Assembly: GCA_027449125.1 (NCBI GenBank)
Contig: DAIDME010000046.1
Location: 27,288 to 91,287 of the forward strand
From: Solirubrobacterales bacterium
GTDB lineage: Bacteria > Actinomycetota > Thermoleophilia > Solirubrobacterales > Solirubrobacteraceae
DNA length: 64,000 nt
Reading direction: 5' to 3'
A program made the position numbers and the translations under genes. How positions within the stretch are numbered: position 1 is the first letter of the stretch; each line of letters opens with the position of its first letter. Of this stretch, positions 9,003 through 18,336 are shown piece after piece. The notes below the pieces were generated by a model that was given only the letters and a program-made list of their open reading frames with translations, ran no database searches and was not told the origin of the DNA.

Positions 9003-10045
9003 GCTCGTCGGGCCGGGGGCGCGGGGGATTTAGCTTGAGAGTCTGGGTCGACCTCACCAACTCCCCGCACGTGCTGGTGCTGGCGCCGGTGATCCGGCGG
9101 CTGGAGCGCCGGGGCCACGAGGTTCAGGTCACCGCGCGTGACTTCGCGCAGACGCTCGAGCTCTGCGAGCGGCTGGGGCTCGGGTACTACCGCATCGGCC
9201 ACCACCGCGGCGCCGCGCTCTTCGACAAGGCGCGTGGGCTGGCCGGGCGTTCGGCGGCGCTCGTGCGCTTCGCCGCCCGGCGCCACTTCGACCTGGCGAT
9301 CGGTCATGGCTCGAACGACATAACCGTCGCCGCGCGGGCGCTGGGGATCCCTTGCGCGACGATGTTCGACTACGAGTGGGCCACCGTCCAGCACAACGTC
9401 AACTGCCGCCTCGCGCAGTCGGTCGTGGTGCCCGAGCTGATCCCGGCGCAGCGCCTGGAGCGGTACGGCGCCGCCGGCAAGCTGCGCCGCTACCCGGGGC
9501 TCAAGGAGGAGTACTACCTCTACGACTTCGCGCCCGACGCCGGCGTGCTCGCGGAGCTCGGCCTGGACGCGAGTGCGCCGATCGCCGTCGTGCGCACGCC
9601 TCCGGCCGTCTCGCTCTATCACCGCTTCGAGAATGACCTCTTCGGCCAGGTGCTGGAGCGGCTACGCGGCACCCAGACGGTGGTGCTGCCGCGCACGCCG
9701 GAGCAGCGCTCAGAGCTTCTGCGCGGCGGCGGCTTCGTGGTGCCCGAGCACGCGATCGACGCGCAGTCACTGATCGCCCACGCCGACCTGGTCGTCTCAG
9801 CGGGAGGCACGATGAACCGCGAAGCGGTCGCGCTCGGCACGCCTGTCTACACCGTCTTTGAGGGCCGGCTCGGGGCGGTCGACGAGCACCTGATCGCGGA
9901 GGGGCGCCTGCGCCGCCTGCAGCGCGCCGACCAGATCGAGCTGGTCAAGCGCGACCCCGGCCAGCGCGGCCTGCAGCGGATCCGCCGCAACCCGCGTCTG
10001 CTGGCCGAGTTGCTCTGCTCGCCGGTGCCAATTACCTGCGCTTAG
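8999..10045 (+). CDS. DUF354 family protein (GT-B-like fold)
   Basis: The protein has the DUF354 signature: VWVDLTNSPHVLVLAPVIR at the start, VTARDFAQTLEL, an internal GHGSNDITVAARA, and a C-terminal SAGGTMNREAVALGTPVY typical of UDP-sugar 2-epimerase-like or GT-B folds. The family is found in surface polysaccharide loci, but its reaction is not established. Start GTG 8999 overlaps the aminotransferase stop by 4 bp. A TTG at 9035 would also leave the core intact. It lies in the same operon as the aminotransferase. Confidence 0.85.
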   Translation: MSSSGRGRGGFSLRVWVDLTNSPHVLVLAPVIRRLERRGHEVQVTARDFAQTLELCERLGLGYYRIGHHRGAALFDKARGLAGRSAALVRFAARRHFDLAIGHGSNDITVAARALGIPCATMFDYEWATVQHNVNCRLAQSVVVPELIPAQRLERYGAAGKLRRYPGLKEEYYLYDFAPDAGVLAELGLDASAPIAVVRTPPAVSLYHRFENDLFGQVLERLRGTQTVVLPRTPEQRSELLRGGGFVVPEHAIDAQSLIAHADLVVSAGGTMNREAVALGTPVYTVFEGRLGAVDEHLIAEGRLRRLQRADQIELVKRDPGQRGLQRIRRNPRLLAELLCSPVPITCA

Positions 10046-10060
10046 GGGTTGCGCTAATAG
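10032..10060 (+). promoter_or_regulatory. Possible sigma-70-like promoter before the 4,6-dehydratase gene
   Basis: TTACCT (10032-10037) and TAATAG (10055-10060) are 17 bp apart. The expected start of transcription, near 10067, is only a few bases before the ATG at 10072. The match is partial and it overlaps the end of the DUF354 gene, so this is a weak call. Confidence 0.3.
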
Positions 10061-10071
10061 AATCGACCGCG

Positions 10072-12033
10072 ATGAGCCGACGGTTTCGGTCCGCGGCCTT
10101 GCCCGTGCACAGGCACTCGTTGCCGCAGTTCGTGCTCGACGGCTTACTGGTCGCCTTCGCCTACGTGCTTGCCTTCTGGCTGCGCTTCGACGGCCTGCCG
10201 GGCCAGCGCGCCGACGCCAAGTACGTGCGGCTGCTTCCGCACACGGTCTGGTGGGTGGTGCCGCTGACGCTGATCGTGCTGGCGGGCTTCGGCCTGTACG
10301 AGCGGCTGTGGACCTACATCGGGCAGCGTGACTTCGAGCAGCTCGTCAAGGGCGCCTGCGTGGCGGCGGTCCTGGTGGTCGGGGCGATCGCCCTGACCCA
10401 CCCGGTGACCGCGCCCGGCAAGCACGGCTTCCGCACCGGCGTGCCGCTGCCCGCGAGCGTGGCCGTGCTCTTCCTGCTGCTGACGCTCGCGCTGCTCGGC
10501 GGCGTGCGCTTCGTCACCCGCCTGGTGACTGACGGCCGGATCCGCAACCTGCGCGTCGCCAAGGGCACGCGCGACGTGCTGATCGTCGGCGCCGGCGAGG
10601 GCGGCCGGCTGGTCGTGCGCGAGCTGATGCGCAACCCGGATCTGCACATGCGGCCGGTCGGCTTCATCGACGACGACCCGCGCAAGCGACGGCTCAAGGA
10701 CGAGTACGGCCTGCGGGTGCTGGGCACGACCGCCCAGACCGACTTTGCGCGCGTGCTCGACGAGGTCGAGCCCGATGAGGTGGTGATCGCGATCCCCTCC
10801 GCCCCCGGCACGGTGCGCGCCGCGGTCGTGGGCGCCTGCCGCCAGCGCGGGATCCCGGTTCGCACGACTCCGACCGTGTTCGAGCTGCTGCAGGACGGGG
10901 CCGGCCAGCTGCGCGTCACCCGGCAGCTGCGCGAGGTGCGGGTCGAGGACATCCTCGGCCGCGAGCCGGTGCACATGGAGCTGGAGCGCGTCGGCGCCTA
11001 CCTGCGCGGCAAGGTGGTGATGGTGACCGGCGCCGGCGGCTCGATCGGCTCCGAGCTCTGCCGCCAGATCGCGCGCGTCGGCCCGCGCAAGCTGGTGCTG
11101 GTGGACCACGCCGAGGACAACCTATTTGAGATCGCACGCGAGCTCACCGAGGACCGCCACATCAACGTGACCGTGCCGGTGCTGGCCGACTGCAAGGAGG
11201 ACGAGCGCATGCGCGAGGTGCTCGCCGAGCATCGGCCCGCGGTGATCTTCCACGCCGCCGCCTACAAGCACGTGGCGATGATGGAGGCCAATCCGGTCGA
11301 GGCGGTGCGCAACAACGCCCTGGCGACGCTTCTGATCGCGCGTCTGGCGGGGGAGCTCGAGGTCGAGACCTTCGTGCTGATCTCGACCGACAAGGCGGTG
11401 ATGCCGGCGACCGTGATGGGAGCCTCCAAGGCGCTCGCCGAATGGGCGGTGGAGGCGGAGGCCGCGCGCCACCCGCGGACGCGCTACACGACCGTGCGCT
11501 TCGGCAACGTGCTCGGCTCGTCGGGCTCGGTGGTGCCGATCTTCCGCCGGCAGATCGCCGCCGGCGGCCCGGTGACCGTGACCGACGAGCGCATGACGCG
11601 CTACTTCATGACGGTTCCGGAGGCGGTGCAGCTCGTGATCCGCTCCGGATCGCTCTCGGAGCGCAGCGGCGAGGTGTTCGTGCTCGACATGGGCGAGCCG
11701 ATGAAGATCGTCACGCTGGCCGAGACGATGATCAGGCTCTCCGGGCTCGAGCCGGGTCGTGACATCGCCATCGACATCATCGGTGCGCGTCCCGGAGAGA
11801 AGTTTGACGAGGTCCTCTTCAACCCGTACGAACGGCCTCAACCAACCGCCGCCCAGAAGATCATCAGGGCCCACCGCGCGCCGCTTCACCCGGCCTGGGT
11901 GAAGGAGACCTTCGACCAGATCAACCTGCTCGTGCTCGAGGGTGACGCCGCCGCCCTGGCGGAGCACGTGTCCAAGCTCGACGCCCAGCGAGCCGAGCTG
12001 GCGGCGATGCCGGTGACGCAGGCTCCGTCGTAG
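10072..12033 (+). CDS. Membrane-anchored nucleoside-diphosphate-sugar 4,6-dehydratase (CapD/WbpM/PglF type)
   Basis: The N-terminus has four membrane helices in roughly the first 150 residues. A CoA-binding/Rossmann-like region follows (IVGAGEGGRLVVREL, about 165). The catalytic SDR domain starts at about 317 with VTGAGGSIGSELCRQI. The active site reads STDKAVMPATVMGASK, with methionine in place of the usual tyrosine, as in WbpM and PglF. These enzymes make UDP-4-keto-6-deoxy-GlcNAc, the precursor for amino sugars. Its 653 residues fit the large membrane form. It lies 26 bp after the DUF354 gene and begins the main block of glycan genes. Confidence 0.93.
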   Translation: MSRRFRSAALPVHRHSLPQFVLDGLLVAFAYVLAFWLRFDGLPGQRADAKYVRLLPHTVWWVVPLTLIVLAGFGLYERLWTYIGQRDFEQLVKGACVAAVLVVGAIALTHPVTAPGKHGFRTGVPLPASVAVLFLLLTLALLGGVRFVTRLVTDGRIRNLRVAKGTRDVLIVGAGEGGRLVVRELMRNPDLHMRPVGFIDDDPRKRRLKDEYGLRVLGTTAQTDFARVLDEVEPDEVVIAIPSAPGTVRAAVVGACRQRGIPVRTTPTVFELLQDGAGQLRVTRQLREVRVEDILGREPVHMELERVGAYLRGKVVMVTGAGGSIGSELCRQIARVGPRKLVLVDHAEDNLFEIARELTEDRHINVTVPVLADCKEDERMREVLAEHRPAVIFHAAAYKHVAMMEANPVEAVRNNALATLLIARLAGELEVETFVLISTDKAVMPATVMGASKALAEWAVEAEAARHPRTRYTTVRFGNVLGSSGSVVPIFRRQIAAGGPVTVTDERMTRYFMTVPEAVQLVIRSGSLSERSGEVFVLDMGEPMKIVTLAETMIRLSGLEPGRDIAIDIIGARPGEKFDEVLFNPYERPQPTAAQKIIRAHRAPLHPAWVKETFDQINLLVLEGDAAALAEHVSKLDAQRAELAAMPVTQAPS

Positions 12034-12048
12034 ACTGGCCTCCTTTAG

Positions 12049-13296
12049 ATGCTGCTGCCATTCGCCTCCCTCTCCATTCATAAGCTGATCGGCTCGGTCG
12101 GCAACGACATCGGCTTCGCGTCGATCATCGCCGTCGCGATCCTCGTCGTCCTGTACTTCGCACACGCCCGCGAGACCACGGCGCTGCGTGAGCAGCTGGA
12201 GGCATCGCAGCAGCACATCGCCGGGCTCGAGTCGCGCATCGCACAGCTGATGCAGGGCCAGGGAATGCGGCGAGCGCCCATGCCCGGAGGCCCGCCGCCC
12301 GGTGCCTCGCCCTCCTCGACGGTGCGGCGCGTACCCAGCCCCGCCACGGCCGCCGCCTCCGCACCGGCCGCTGCCGCGCCCGCCGCTCTGGGCGCGGCGC
12401 CGCCCGTCCGCAACGGCGCCGCCGCGCAGCCCGCACTGCGTAACGGCGCCGCCGCGCCATCCGCCCCTGCCGGCGTCGGCGCGCCCGCGCTCGCGTCGGC
12501 GACCAGGTTCGGCCCCGCAACCGAGGCTGGTAACGGCGCCTCGCGCCCGGCTGGCGCCCGGCCCCGAGTCGCGGGCCCGTTCCCGAGCAGGCCGGCGCCA
12601 CGGCCCGCGGATGCGCCCGGCGGTGTCCCGAACGCGATCGGTGGCGGCGTGCCGCCCCGAAGGATCGGCGCCCCGCCCCGCCCCGCGAGCTCCTTCCCGC
12701 TGCTGGAGGAGGAGCCGCTCGGGCCCCGCTGGCTCAGTGGCCGCCTGTTGCCGCTGGTCGTCGGCGCCGTCGCCTCGTTGGTGATCATCATCGGGCTGAT
12801 CGTGATCCTCACGTCCGGAGGCAGCAGCACGGGCACCGCCTCGCACAGCGCCGCCACCGGCAAGCCGGCCAGCTCCAGCCAGAGCGTGGCCGTCCACAGG
12901 CCACGCAAGCAGCTCGCGCCCTTCGACCCCGCGCACGTCACCGTGGCCGTGATGAACGGGACCTCCACCGCCGGCCTCGCGGCCGACGTCGGCGCCAAGC
13001 TCGCGGCCGACGGCTACAAGCAGGGCAACATCACCAACGCGTCGTCCCAGACCGAGCAGTTCTCATACGTCTACTACCTCACCGGCAAGCATCAGGCCGC
13101 CAACCTCCAGGCCGCCCAGCACGTCGCCAAGGTGCTCGCGCTGGGCTCCACGCGAGTGCTGCCGGCAAACACGGCGGTGCTGACGAGCTGCGCGATCAGC
13201 GCCGCCGGCGCATCACTGGGCTCGTGCTCCGCCAACGTCGTCGTCTCGCTCGGCCAGGACCGCACCAGCCTGGCCTCGAGCACGACCGCGGGCTGA
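12049..13296 (+). CDS. LytR_C-domain membrane protein
   Basis: A short N-terminal hydrophobic segment (SIIAVAILVVLYFAH) is followed by a coiled-coil-like stretch, then about 150 residues of Ala/Pro/Gly-rich linker with repeated NGAAA motifs. A strong membrane helix follows at about 236-256. The outside C-terminus matches the LytR cell-envelope C-terminal domain, with VTVAVMNGTSTAGLAADVGAKL followed by a FSYVYYLTGK strand. LytR_C domains occur on envelope proteins that act near the wall, but this gene has no LytR-CpsA-Psr catalytic domain. It lies 15 bp after the dehydratase. The function is unknown; an envelope-assembly role is inferred from the neighbours. Confidence 0.85.
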   Translation: MLLPFASLSIHKLIGSVGNDIGFASIIAVAILVVLYFAHARETTALREQLEASQQHIAGLESRIAQLMQGQGMRRAPMPGGPPPGASPSSTVRRVPSPATAAASAPAAAAPAALGAAPPVRNGAAAQPALRNGAAAPSAPAGVGAPALASATRFGPATEAGNGASRPAGARPRVAGPFPSRPAPRPADAPGGVPNAIGGGVPPRRIGAPPRPASSFPLLEEEPLGPRWLSGRLLPLVVGAVASLVIIIGLIVILTSGGSSTGTASHSAATGKPASSSQSVAVHRPRKQLAPFDPAHVTVAVMNGTSTAGLAADVGAKLAADGYKQGNITNASSQTEQFSYVYYLTGKHQAANLQAAQHVAKVLALGSTRVLPANTAVLTSCAISAAGASLGSCSANVVVSLGQDRTSLASSTTAG

Positions 13297-13322
13297 GGCC
13301 GGCGCGCGTCGCGGGACAGGCG

Positions 13323-13892
13323 ATGGCTGCGCTCGCGGGTGATAGCGGTCTGCTGCTGGCACGTCACGGGCAGACCGACGACAACGTCGAGCCGCTGCGC
13401 TTTCAGGGCTTCCGGGACACGCCGCTGAACGCCACCGGCCACGCGCAGGCGCGCGAGCTGGCGGAGCGTGTGGCCGTGGAGCTCGCGCCGCGCTCGCTGT
13501 GGTGCTCTGACCTCACGCGTGCGGCGCAGACCGCTGAGATCGTGGGCGAGCGCATCGGCCTGGAGCCGCGGCCGGACACGCGCCTGCGCGAGGGCAACCG
13601 CGGCGAGTGGGAGGGGCGTCTCTTCGCCGACGTGGCGCGCGCGCAGCCCGACGCCTACGCCGCCTGGCTGCGCGCCGGCGCCGCCTTTCGCTTTCCGGGC
13701 GGCGAGTCGCTGCAGGAGCAGGCCGATCGTGTCTGGGAGGCGCTCACGGAGATCCGCGCCCGCGGGCCGCTGCCGGCGCTGGTGGTCTGTCACCGCGGCT
13801 GCATCCGCACGGTCCTCTGCCGCGACGATCCGCGGGGCCTGGACGCCTTCCACGACTACGACGTGGCCAACACGGGCGTGGTGGCGCTGTGA
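13323..13892 (+). CDS. Histidine phosphatase family protein (phosphoglycerate mutase-like)
   Basis: The phosphohistidine motif LLLARHGQTDDN opens the protein. The acid/base region appears as REGNRGEWEGRL, and the second active-site histidine as VVCHRGCIRT. At 189 residues it is a small cofactor-independent branch-1 histidine phosphatase. The substrate cannot be told: members act on phosphosugars, GDP-sugar intermediates or cobalamin precursors. I chose ATG 13323 because it lies just before the RHG motif and upstream residues overlap the LytR_C gene. The stop overlaps the next GTG start. Confidence 0.9.
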   Translation: MAALAGDSGLLLARHGQTDDNVEPLRFQGFRDTPLNATGHAQARELAERVAVELAPRSLWCSDLTRAAQTAEIVGERIGLEPRPDTRLREGNRGEWEGRLFADVARAQPDAYAAWLRAGAAFRFPGGESLQEQADRVWEALTEIRARGPLPALVVCHRGCIRTVLCRDDPRGLDAFHDYDVANTGVVAL

Positions 13893-15841
13893 GCCGGCGC
13901 CTGCCCCTGCTGGGGTTCGCCCTGCTGGCGGTGGCGACGATCGCCGCCTTCTTCCTGGTTCAGACGCTGAAGACCGCGCCGCCGTTGCTGTGGGCGCCGC
14001 TCAACCCGATCCCGTCCGCGCTCAACCCCGCCGGCGGCCGGGTCTGCATCTCCCGCAGCCACCAGCCGCTCAACTACGCCGAGACGAAGCTGACGCTCGC
14101 GCTCAGCCATGCCGACAACTCCGTGGGCGTCTACATCGTCAGCGCTTCGAACGCCGGCGGTGGCCCGGTCGACACGATCAGCTCCGGCACGCCGATGGTG
14201 GCCGCGCCTGGGCCCGCGCACCCAGTCCAGACTCAGAAGGACAGTCGTGTCTTCACCTGGAACGGGCGGCTTGCGGACGGGAAGATCGCCCCCGACGGCA
14301 TCTATTACTTCCGCGTCGTGCTGGCCCAGCAGGACCGCTCGATCAACCTCTCGCAGGTACCGGTGCAGGTGCTGACAACGCCGCCGCGCCCGCGGGTGCT
14401 CGATGTCCGCACCGTGGCCACCGCGACCGCTTCCGGGACCGGGCCGGTGACAGCCAAACGGGCAGCGGCCACCTTGCCGGCACCCGGCCCGGCCCTGCTC
14501 ACGCCGCCGCACGGCAAGGTCGAGATCACCTTCACCAAGGCCGCCTACCGGCGCGTCTGGATCGACATCTACCGCACCGACGTGGCCGGACGGCCGCAGC
14601 AGGTCGCTCGTCTGGCGGTGGGCGATCTGCGCCGCAACCGGACCTTCTGGAACGGCGAGATAGACGGCCAGCCCGCGCCGGCCGGAACCTACCTGGTCGG
14701 CATCACCGCCCAGGATCCCGCCTGCAACCAGGCGAGCTGGCCCGCCGCGCTGCCGCCCGCGGCCGGGAGCACCCCACACGCCGGCCTGACGATCCGCTAC
14801 CTGGGCGTCACGCCGCCGCTGACCGCAACCGCTTCCGGTGCCCGCGCCCGCGTCGCGGTCTACTCGCCGCTTCGGAGCTTCACCTGGCGGCTGCGTCTGC
14901 CGGGTGCGCGGCGCGTGCTCGCCCACGGCTCCGGCCGGGCGTCTCAGGGCTCCATCCGCGTGCGCATGCCGCGCCGCCGCGCGGCGCTCTACACGCTCAC
15001 GGTCCAATCCGGCCGCCAGCGGGCGGTGGTGCCGCTGGTCGCCTCGCAGGCTGGCGCGAAGGCCACCCACGCGCCCGTGTTGGTGGTGCTGCCGGCCCTG
15101 ACCTGGATGGGTGACACGCCTGTTGACGACACCGGTGACGGACTGCCTGCCACGCTGGCCGCCGGGCAGGGCGTCCAGCTCGAGCGGCCGCTCGTCAACG
15201 GCCTGCCGCCGGGCTCGAGCGCCGACGCTGCGCTGCTCGCCTACCTGGACTCGCTGCATCTGCGCTACCAGCTGACCACCGACGTGGCGCTGGCCGAGGG
15301 CCGGGGGCCGACGCTCGCCGGTCGCCGCGGCGTGCTGTTCGCCGACGGCGAGGAGTTCCTGCCGGTGTCGCTGCGCGCGACGCTCGAGCGCTTCGTCCAC
15401 GCCGGCGGCAGCGTGATGACGCTCGGCACCGGCACATTCCGAGGCGTCGCTCGCATAACCGGCTTTCCCGGCGACCCGCGGGCGCAGACGCCGGTTGCGA
15501 CCGCCACCGATCCGTTCGGCGCCAGGCGCGGGCCCGTGACCCCCACGAGCGGCCAGCTGATCACCACGCTGCAGGACCCCCTGGGAATCCTCAGCGGGCC
15601 CGTCGCCTTCGTCGCCTTCAGTGGCTTCAGCGAGTATCAGCCGATCCAGCCGCCGCGTGGCGCCACCGTGTACTCCGCCGCCGGGATCAGCAGCGGCACG
15701 CTGGCGGTGGTCGGCTTCCACTACGGCGCCGGCACCGTGATCGAGGTTGGGCTGCCGGACTTCGGCGCGAGCCTCGCCCACAACTCCGACTCGCAGGTGC
15801 TGATGGCCGACGCCTGGGCCGTGCTCTCGCGGCGAGGTTGA
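13889..15841 (+). CDS. Exported protein with FlgD-like Ig domains (N,N-dimethylformamidase-like C-terminus)
   Basis: An N-terminal membrane anchor or signal (LPLLGFALLAVATIAAFFLV) is followed by two FlgD-like Ig modules, recognisable by WNGRLADGKIAPDGIYYFRV and WNGEIDGQPAPAGTYLVGI. The C-terminal half (about 400-650) has a glutamine-amidotransferase-like/DMFase-beta-like pattern, with LFADGEEF, GGSVMTLGTGTFRG and a closing VIEVGLPDFGASLAHN. I see no proven catalytic site. GTG 13889 overlaps the phosphatase stop by 4 bp. It is probably an outer-surface protein made together with the glycan, but its role is unknown. Confidence 0.8.
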   Translation: MSRRLPLLGFALLAVATIAAFFLVQTLKTAPPLLWAPLNPIPSALNPAGGRVCISRSHQPLNYAETKLTLALSHADNSVGVYIVSASNAGGGPVDTISSGTPMVAAPGPAHPVQTQKDSRVFTWNGRLADGKIAPDGIYYFRVVLAQQDRSINLSQVPVQVLTTPPRPRVLDVRTVATATASGTGPVTAKRAAATLPAPGPALLTPPHGKVEITFTKAAYRRVWIDIYRTDVAGRPQQVARLAVGDLRRNRTFWNGEIDGQPAPAGTYLVGITAQDPACNQASWPAALPPAAGSTPHAGLTIRYLGVTPPLTATASGARARVAVYSPLRSFTWRLRLPGARRVLAHGSGRASQGSIRVRMPRRRAALYTLTVQSGRQRAVVPLVASQAGAKATHAPVLVVLPALTWMGDTPVDDTGDGLPATLAAGQGVQLERPLVNGLPPGSSADAALLAYLDSLHLRYQLTTDVALAEGRGPTLAGRRGVLFADGEEFLPVSLRATLERFVHAGGSVMTLGTGTFRGVARITGFPGDPRAQTPVATATDPFGARRGPVTPTSGQLITTLQDPLGILSGPVAFVAFSGFSEYQPIQPPRGATVYSAAGISSGTLAVVGFHYGAGTVIEVGLPDFGASLAHNSDSQVLMADAWAVLSRRG

Positions 15842-15916
15842 GCACGTCTCGCCGCCGCCGCCCTGCGTCGCCACGCCGCGCGGCCGCCCTGGCACTGACT
15901 ACGCTCCAGCGCGGAG

Positions 15917-17395
15917 ATGGCCGCCTACCTGAAACGCCTGGCGGGCGCGCTCGGCGCCTACCAGCTGCCGAGCATCCTGCAGAAGCTCCTGGCGGTCCTG
16001 CTGCTGCCCGTCTACACCGGCCGGATCGGGCCGGGCGGCTTCGGGATCGTCGAGACGCTCGCGACGTTCGTGATCCTGATCAGCATCGTCGCCCGCCTGG
16101 GGTTGATCGAGTCCTTTCTGCGCTACTACTTCAGCGACACCGACCAGCAGCGGCGTGACGCGCTGGTGCGGCGCACGACCGTCGTCGTGCTCGCTGCCAC
16201 CACGGCTCTGTGCGCGGCGCTGGCGCTCCCGGCCGGGCCGCTGGCGGTGCTCGTCACCAGCGAGCGCGTCCCGGGCGCCTTTCGCGTAGCCGTGCTCGGG
16301 ATCTGGTCGTTCACCAACCTGGAGCTCGCGCTGGCGGTGCTGCGCGTGGACGAGCGGCTGCGGGCCTACGCCATGGTCAACACGATCAACGTGACGGTGA
16401 CCGTGGCGGTCTCCGTGGTGCTGGTGGTCGCCCTGGGGGACGGCTATGAGGGCCTGCTGATCGCCAACTACGGCACCACGACCGTTGTGCTGCTGGGTCT
16501 GTGGTGGTGGCTGCGGGCCCGCCTGATCGGCCCGGTCGTGCGTGGCACGGCCGCGGACGCCTTCGGGACCCTGCTGCGCTTCGGCCTGCCGACGCTGCCC
16601 GCGGAGGCGTCCGTCTATGCGCTGAGCGTGCTGGACAGGCAGTACCTGATCCACAGCAACGGTCCCGGCGCCGCGGGTCGCTACGCGATCGCGATGAAGG
16701 TCGCCGGCGCCATCTCGCTGGTGGTCACCGCCTTCCAGTACGCCTGGCCGCCGCTGGCCTACTCGATCAGCGACGATGCGCAGGCGGCCCGGCTCTACAG
16801 CCTCGTGACCACCTACTACTGCGCGCTCACCGGCTGGGCGGTGGCCGGCCTGGCGCTGGAGGCCCGCTACATCGTCACGATCCTCGCCCCACACCCCGGT
16901 TATCTGGGCTCCTACACGGCGATCCCCTGGGTGTCGCTCGGCTGGGCGCTCTACGGCCTGTGGGTGGTGCTGCTGGTTCTCGCCGGGCGCGCGAAGGTGA
17001 CACGCCGCAACTTCCCGGCGGCGCTCGTCGGCCTGGCCGTCAACGTGGCGCTGCTCGTCGTGCTGGTCCCGCGCTACGGGATCGCCGGCGCCGGTGTGGC
17101 GCTCTGCGGCGCCTACGTGGCGATGCTCGCGGTCATGCACCTGCTGGTCCGCCGCGCCTTCCCTGTGGGCTTTGACTGGCGGCGCCTCGCCCAGCTGGCG
17201 CTGGTCGCCGGCGGCCTGGCGACCGCTGGTGATCTGGTCCTGCCCAGGACCGGTGCCGAGGGCTTCGCGCTGCGGGCGCTCGCGTTCCTCGCGATCGCGC
17301 CCGCTCTGTGGCTGACCGGCTTCGTGCAGCAGGCCGAGCGTGAGCAGGCCCGCGTGGCCATCGCGCGCCTGCGCCGCCGGATGGGGGCCGCGTGA
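15917..17395 (+). CDS. Wzx-type polysaccharide/oligosaccharide flippase
   Basis: This membrane protein of 492 residues has about 12-14 hydrophobic helices spread over its length. It shows the Wzx/MATE-like N-terminus (YQLPSILQKLLAVLLLPVYT, then GFGIVETLATFVILIS). Flippases of this family move undecaprenyl-linked glycans across the membrane. It sits between the exported Ig protein and three glycosyltransferases, as expected for a Wzx/Wzy-type locus. No clear Wzy polymerase is in this window, so either the glycan is short or the polymerase lies elsewhere. Its stop overlaps the next start by 4 bp. Confidence 0.9.
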   Translation: MAAYLKRLAGALGAYQLPSILQKLLAVLLLPVYTGRIGPGGFGIVETLATFVILISIVARLGLIESFLRYYFSDTDQQRRDALVRRTTVVVLAATTALCAALALPAGPLAVLVTSERVPGAFRVAVLGIWSFTNLELALAVLRVDERLRAYAMVNTINVTVTVAVSVVLVVALGDGYEGLLIANYGTTTVVLLGLWWWLRARLIGPVVRGTAADAFGTLLRFGLPTLPAEASVYALSVLDRQYLIHSNGPGAAGRYAIAMKVAGAISLVVTAFQYAWPPLAYSISDDAQAARLYSLVTTYYCALTGWAVAGLALEARYIVTILAPHPGYLGSYTAIPWVSLGWALYGLWVVLLVLAGRAKVTRRNFPAALVGLAVNVALLVVLVPRYGIAGAGVALCGAYVAMLAVMHLLVRRAFPVGFDWRRLAQLALVAGGLATAGDLVLPRTGAEGFALRALAFLAIAPALWLTGFVQQAEREQARVAIARLRRRMGAA

Positions 17396-18336
17396 GCCGA
17401 GCTGCAAAGCCCGCTGCGTCCCGCCCCGCGGTCAGCGTCGTCGTCCCTTTCGCGGGCACCGCCACCGCCGCGCAGCGCGTGTACGCGATGCTGACCGGCC
17501 TGGAGCTACAGCCGGGCGATCAGCTGATCGTGGCCGACAACGGCGCCTGCGCGCCGCCAGCGCCCGCCCCGGTGACGCTCGTGCCCGCGGCCCGCGAGCG
17601 CTCACCCGGCTATGCGCGCAACGCCGGCGCCGCCGCGGCCGGCGGCGAGTGGATCCTCTTTCTGGACGCGGACGTGCAGGCGCCACCAGACCTGATCGAG
17701 CGCTTCTTCGCCGTGCCGATCGGCGCGCGCGCCGGCGCCGTCACCGGTGACATCGCCGGCCTGGCGGACGCGCGCACGCTCGCCGCCCGCTACGCCGCCG
17801 CCCGCAACTTCCTCGGCCAGCGCGCGCACGTCAGCCACCCGCTGCGCCCGCGCGCCTCGAGCGCCAACCTGCTCGTGCGCCGGGCCGCCTTCGAGGCGAT
17901 CGGCGGCTACACCGAGGGCATCCTCGCGGCCGAGGACACCGACCTGATCTGGCGGCTTCTGGCCGCCGGCTGGAGCCTCGAGTTCAACGAGCGGGCGGTG
18001 GTCGGCCACGCCTACCGGACCAGCCTGCGCGCGCTCGGGCGCCAGTGGCGTGGCTACGCGGCCGGTGCCCGCTGGCTGTCGGAGCGCTACCCCGACTTCA
18101 GGCCGGACCCCGGCCTGGCGCGCGGACTGCGCCTGCTGCGCCACCGGCTCGGCCTCGGCCCGGGGCTCGCCGTCCGCGCCGACGGCCACGACACGGCCAC
18201 GCTTGGGGCCACCTCCCGCCGCGACCGGCTGCTGTTTCTGGGCGTGCAGATCTACCTGGCACTTGAGGAGCAGATCGGTCTGCGCATGTCAAACGCCGTG
18301 GGTCGCGAGCGCCGGCGCGGCCGGAGGCGAGGCTGA
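17392..18336 (+). CDS. Glycosyltransferase family 2
   Basis: The GT-A fold is shown by the N-terminal VSVVVPFAGTATAAQRVYA strand-loop, the donor-site ILFLDADVQ (a DxD motif), and a downstream AAEDTDLIWRLLAAG (the ED base motif). It has 314 residues and no clear membrane segment. A basic, Arg-rich tail ends the protein. It should add one sugar to the lipid-linked glycan in the cytoplasm. Start GTG 17392 overlaps the flippase stop, and the stop overlaps the next ATG by one base (TGATG). Confidence 0.92.
   Translation: MSRAAKPAASRPAVSVVVPFAGTATAAQRVYAMLTGLELQPGDQLIVADNGACAPPAPAPVTLVPAARERSPGYARNAGAAAAGGEWILFLDADVQAPPDLIERFFAVPIGARAGAVTGDIAGLADARTLAARYAAARNFLGQRAHVSHPLRPRASSANLLVRRAAFEAIGGYTEGILAAEDTDLIWRLLAAGWSLEFNERAVVGHAYRTSLRALGRQWRGYAAGARWLSERYPDFRPDPGLARGLRLLRHRLGLGPGLAVRADGHDTATLGATSRRDRLLFLGVQIYLALEEQIGLRMSNAVGRERRRGRRRG

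Noticed and set aside
13856..15895. Long open frame on the minus strand (679 codons)
   Set aside because: It runs antisense to the exported Ig-domain protein and has an Arg/Gly/His-rich composition with no family motifs, as expected for a shadow frame in high-GC DNA.
15899..17407. Long minus-strand frame (502 codons)
   Set aside because: It lies fully opposite the flippase gene, whose membrane pattern is clear. The antisense product is low-complexity and charged.
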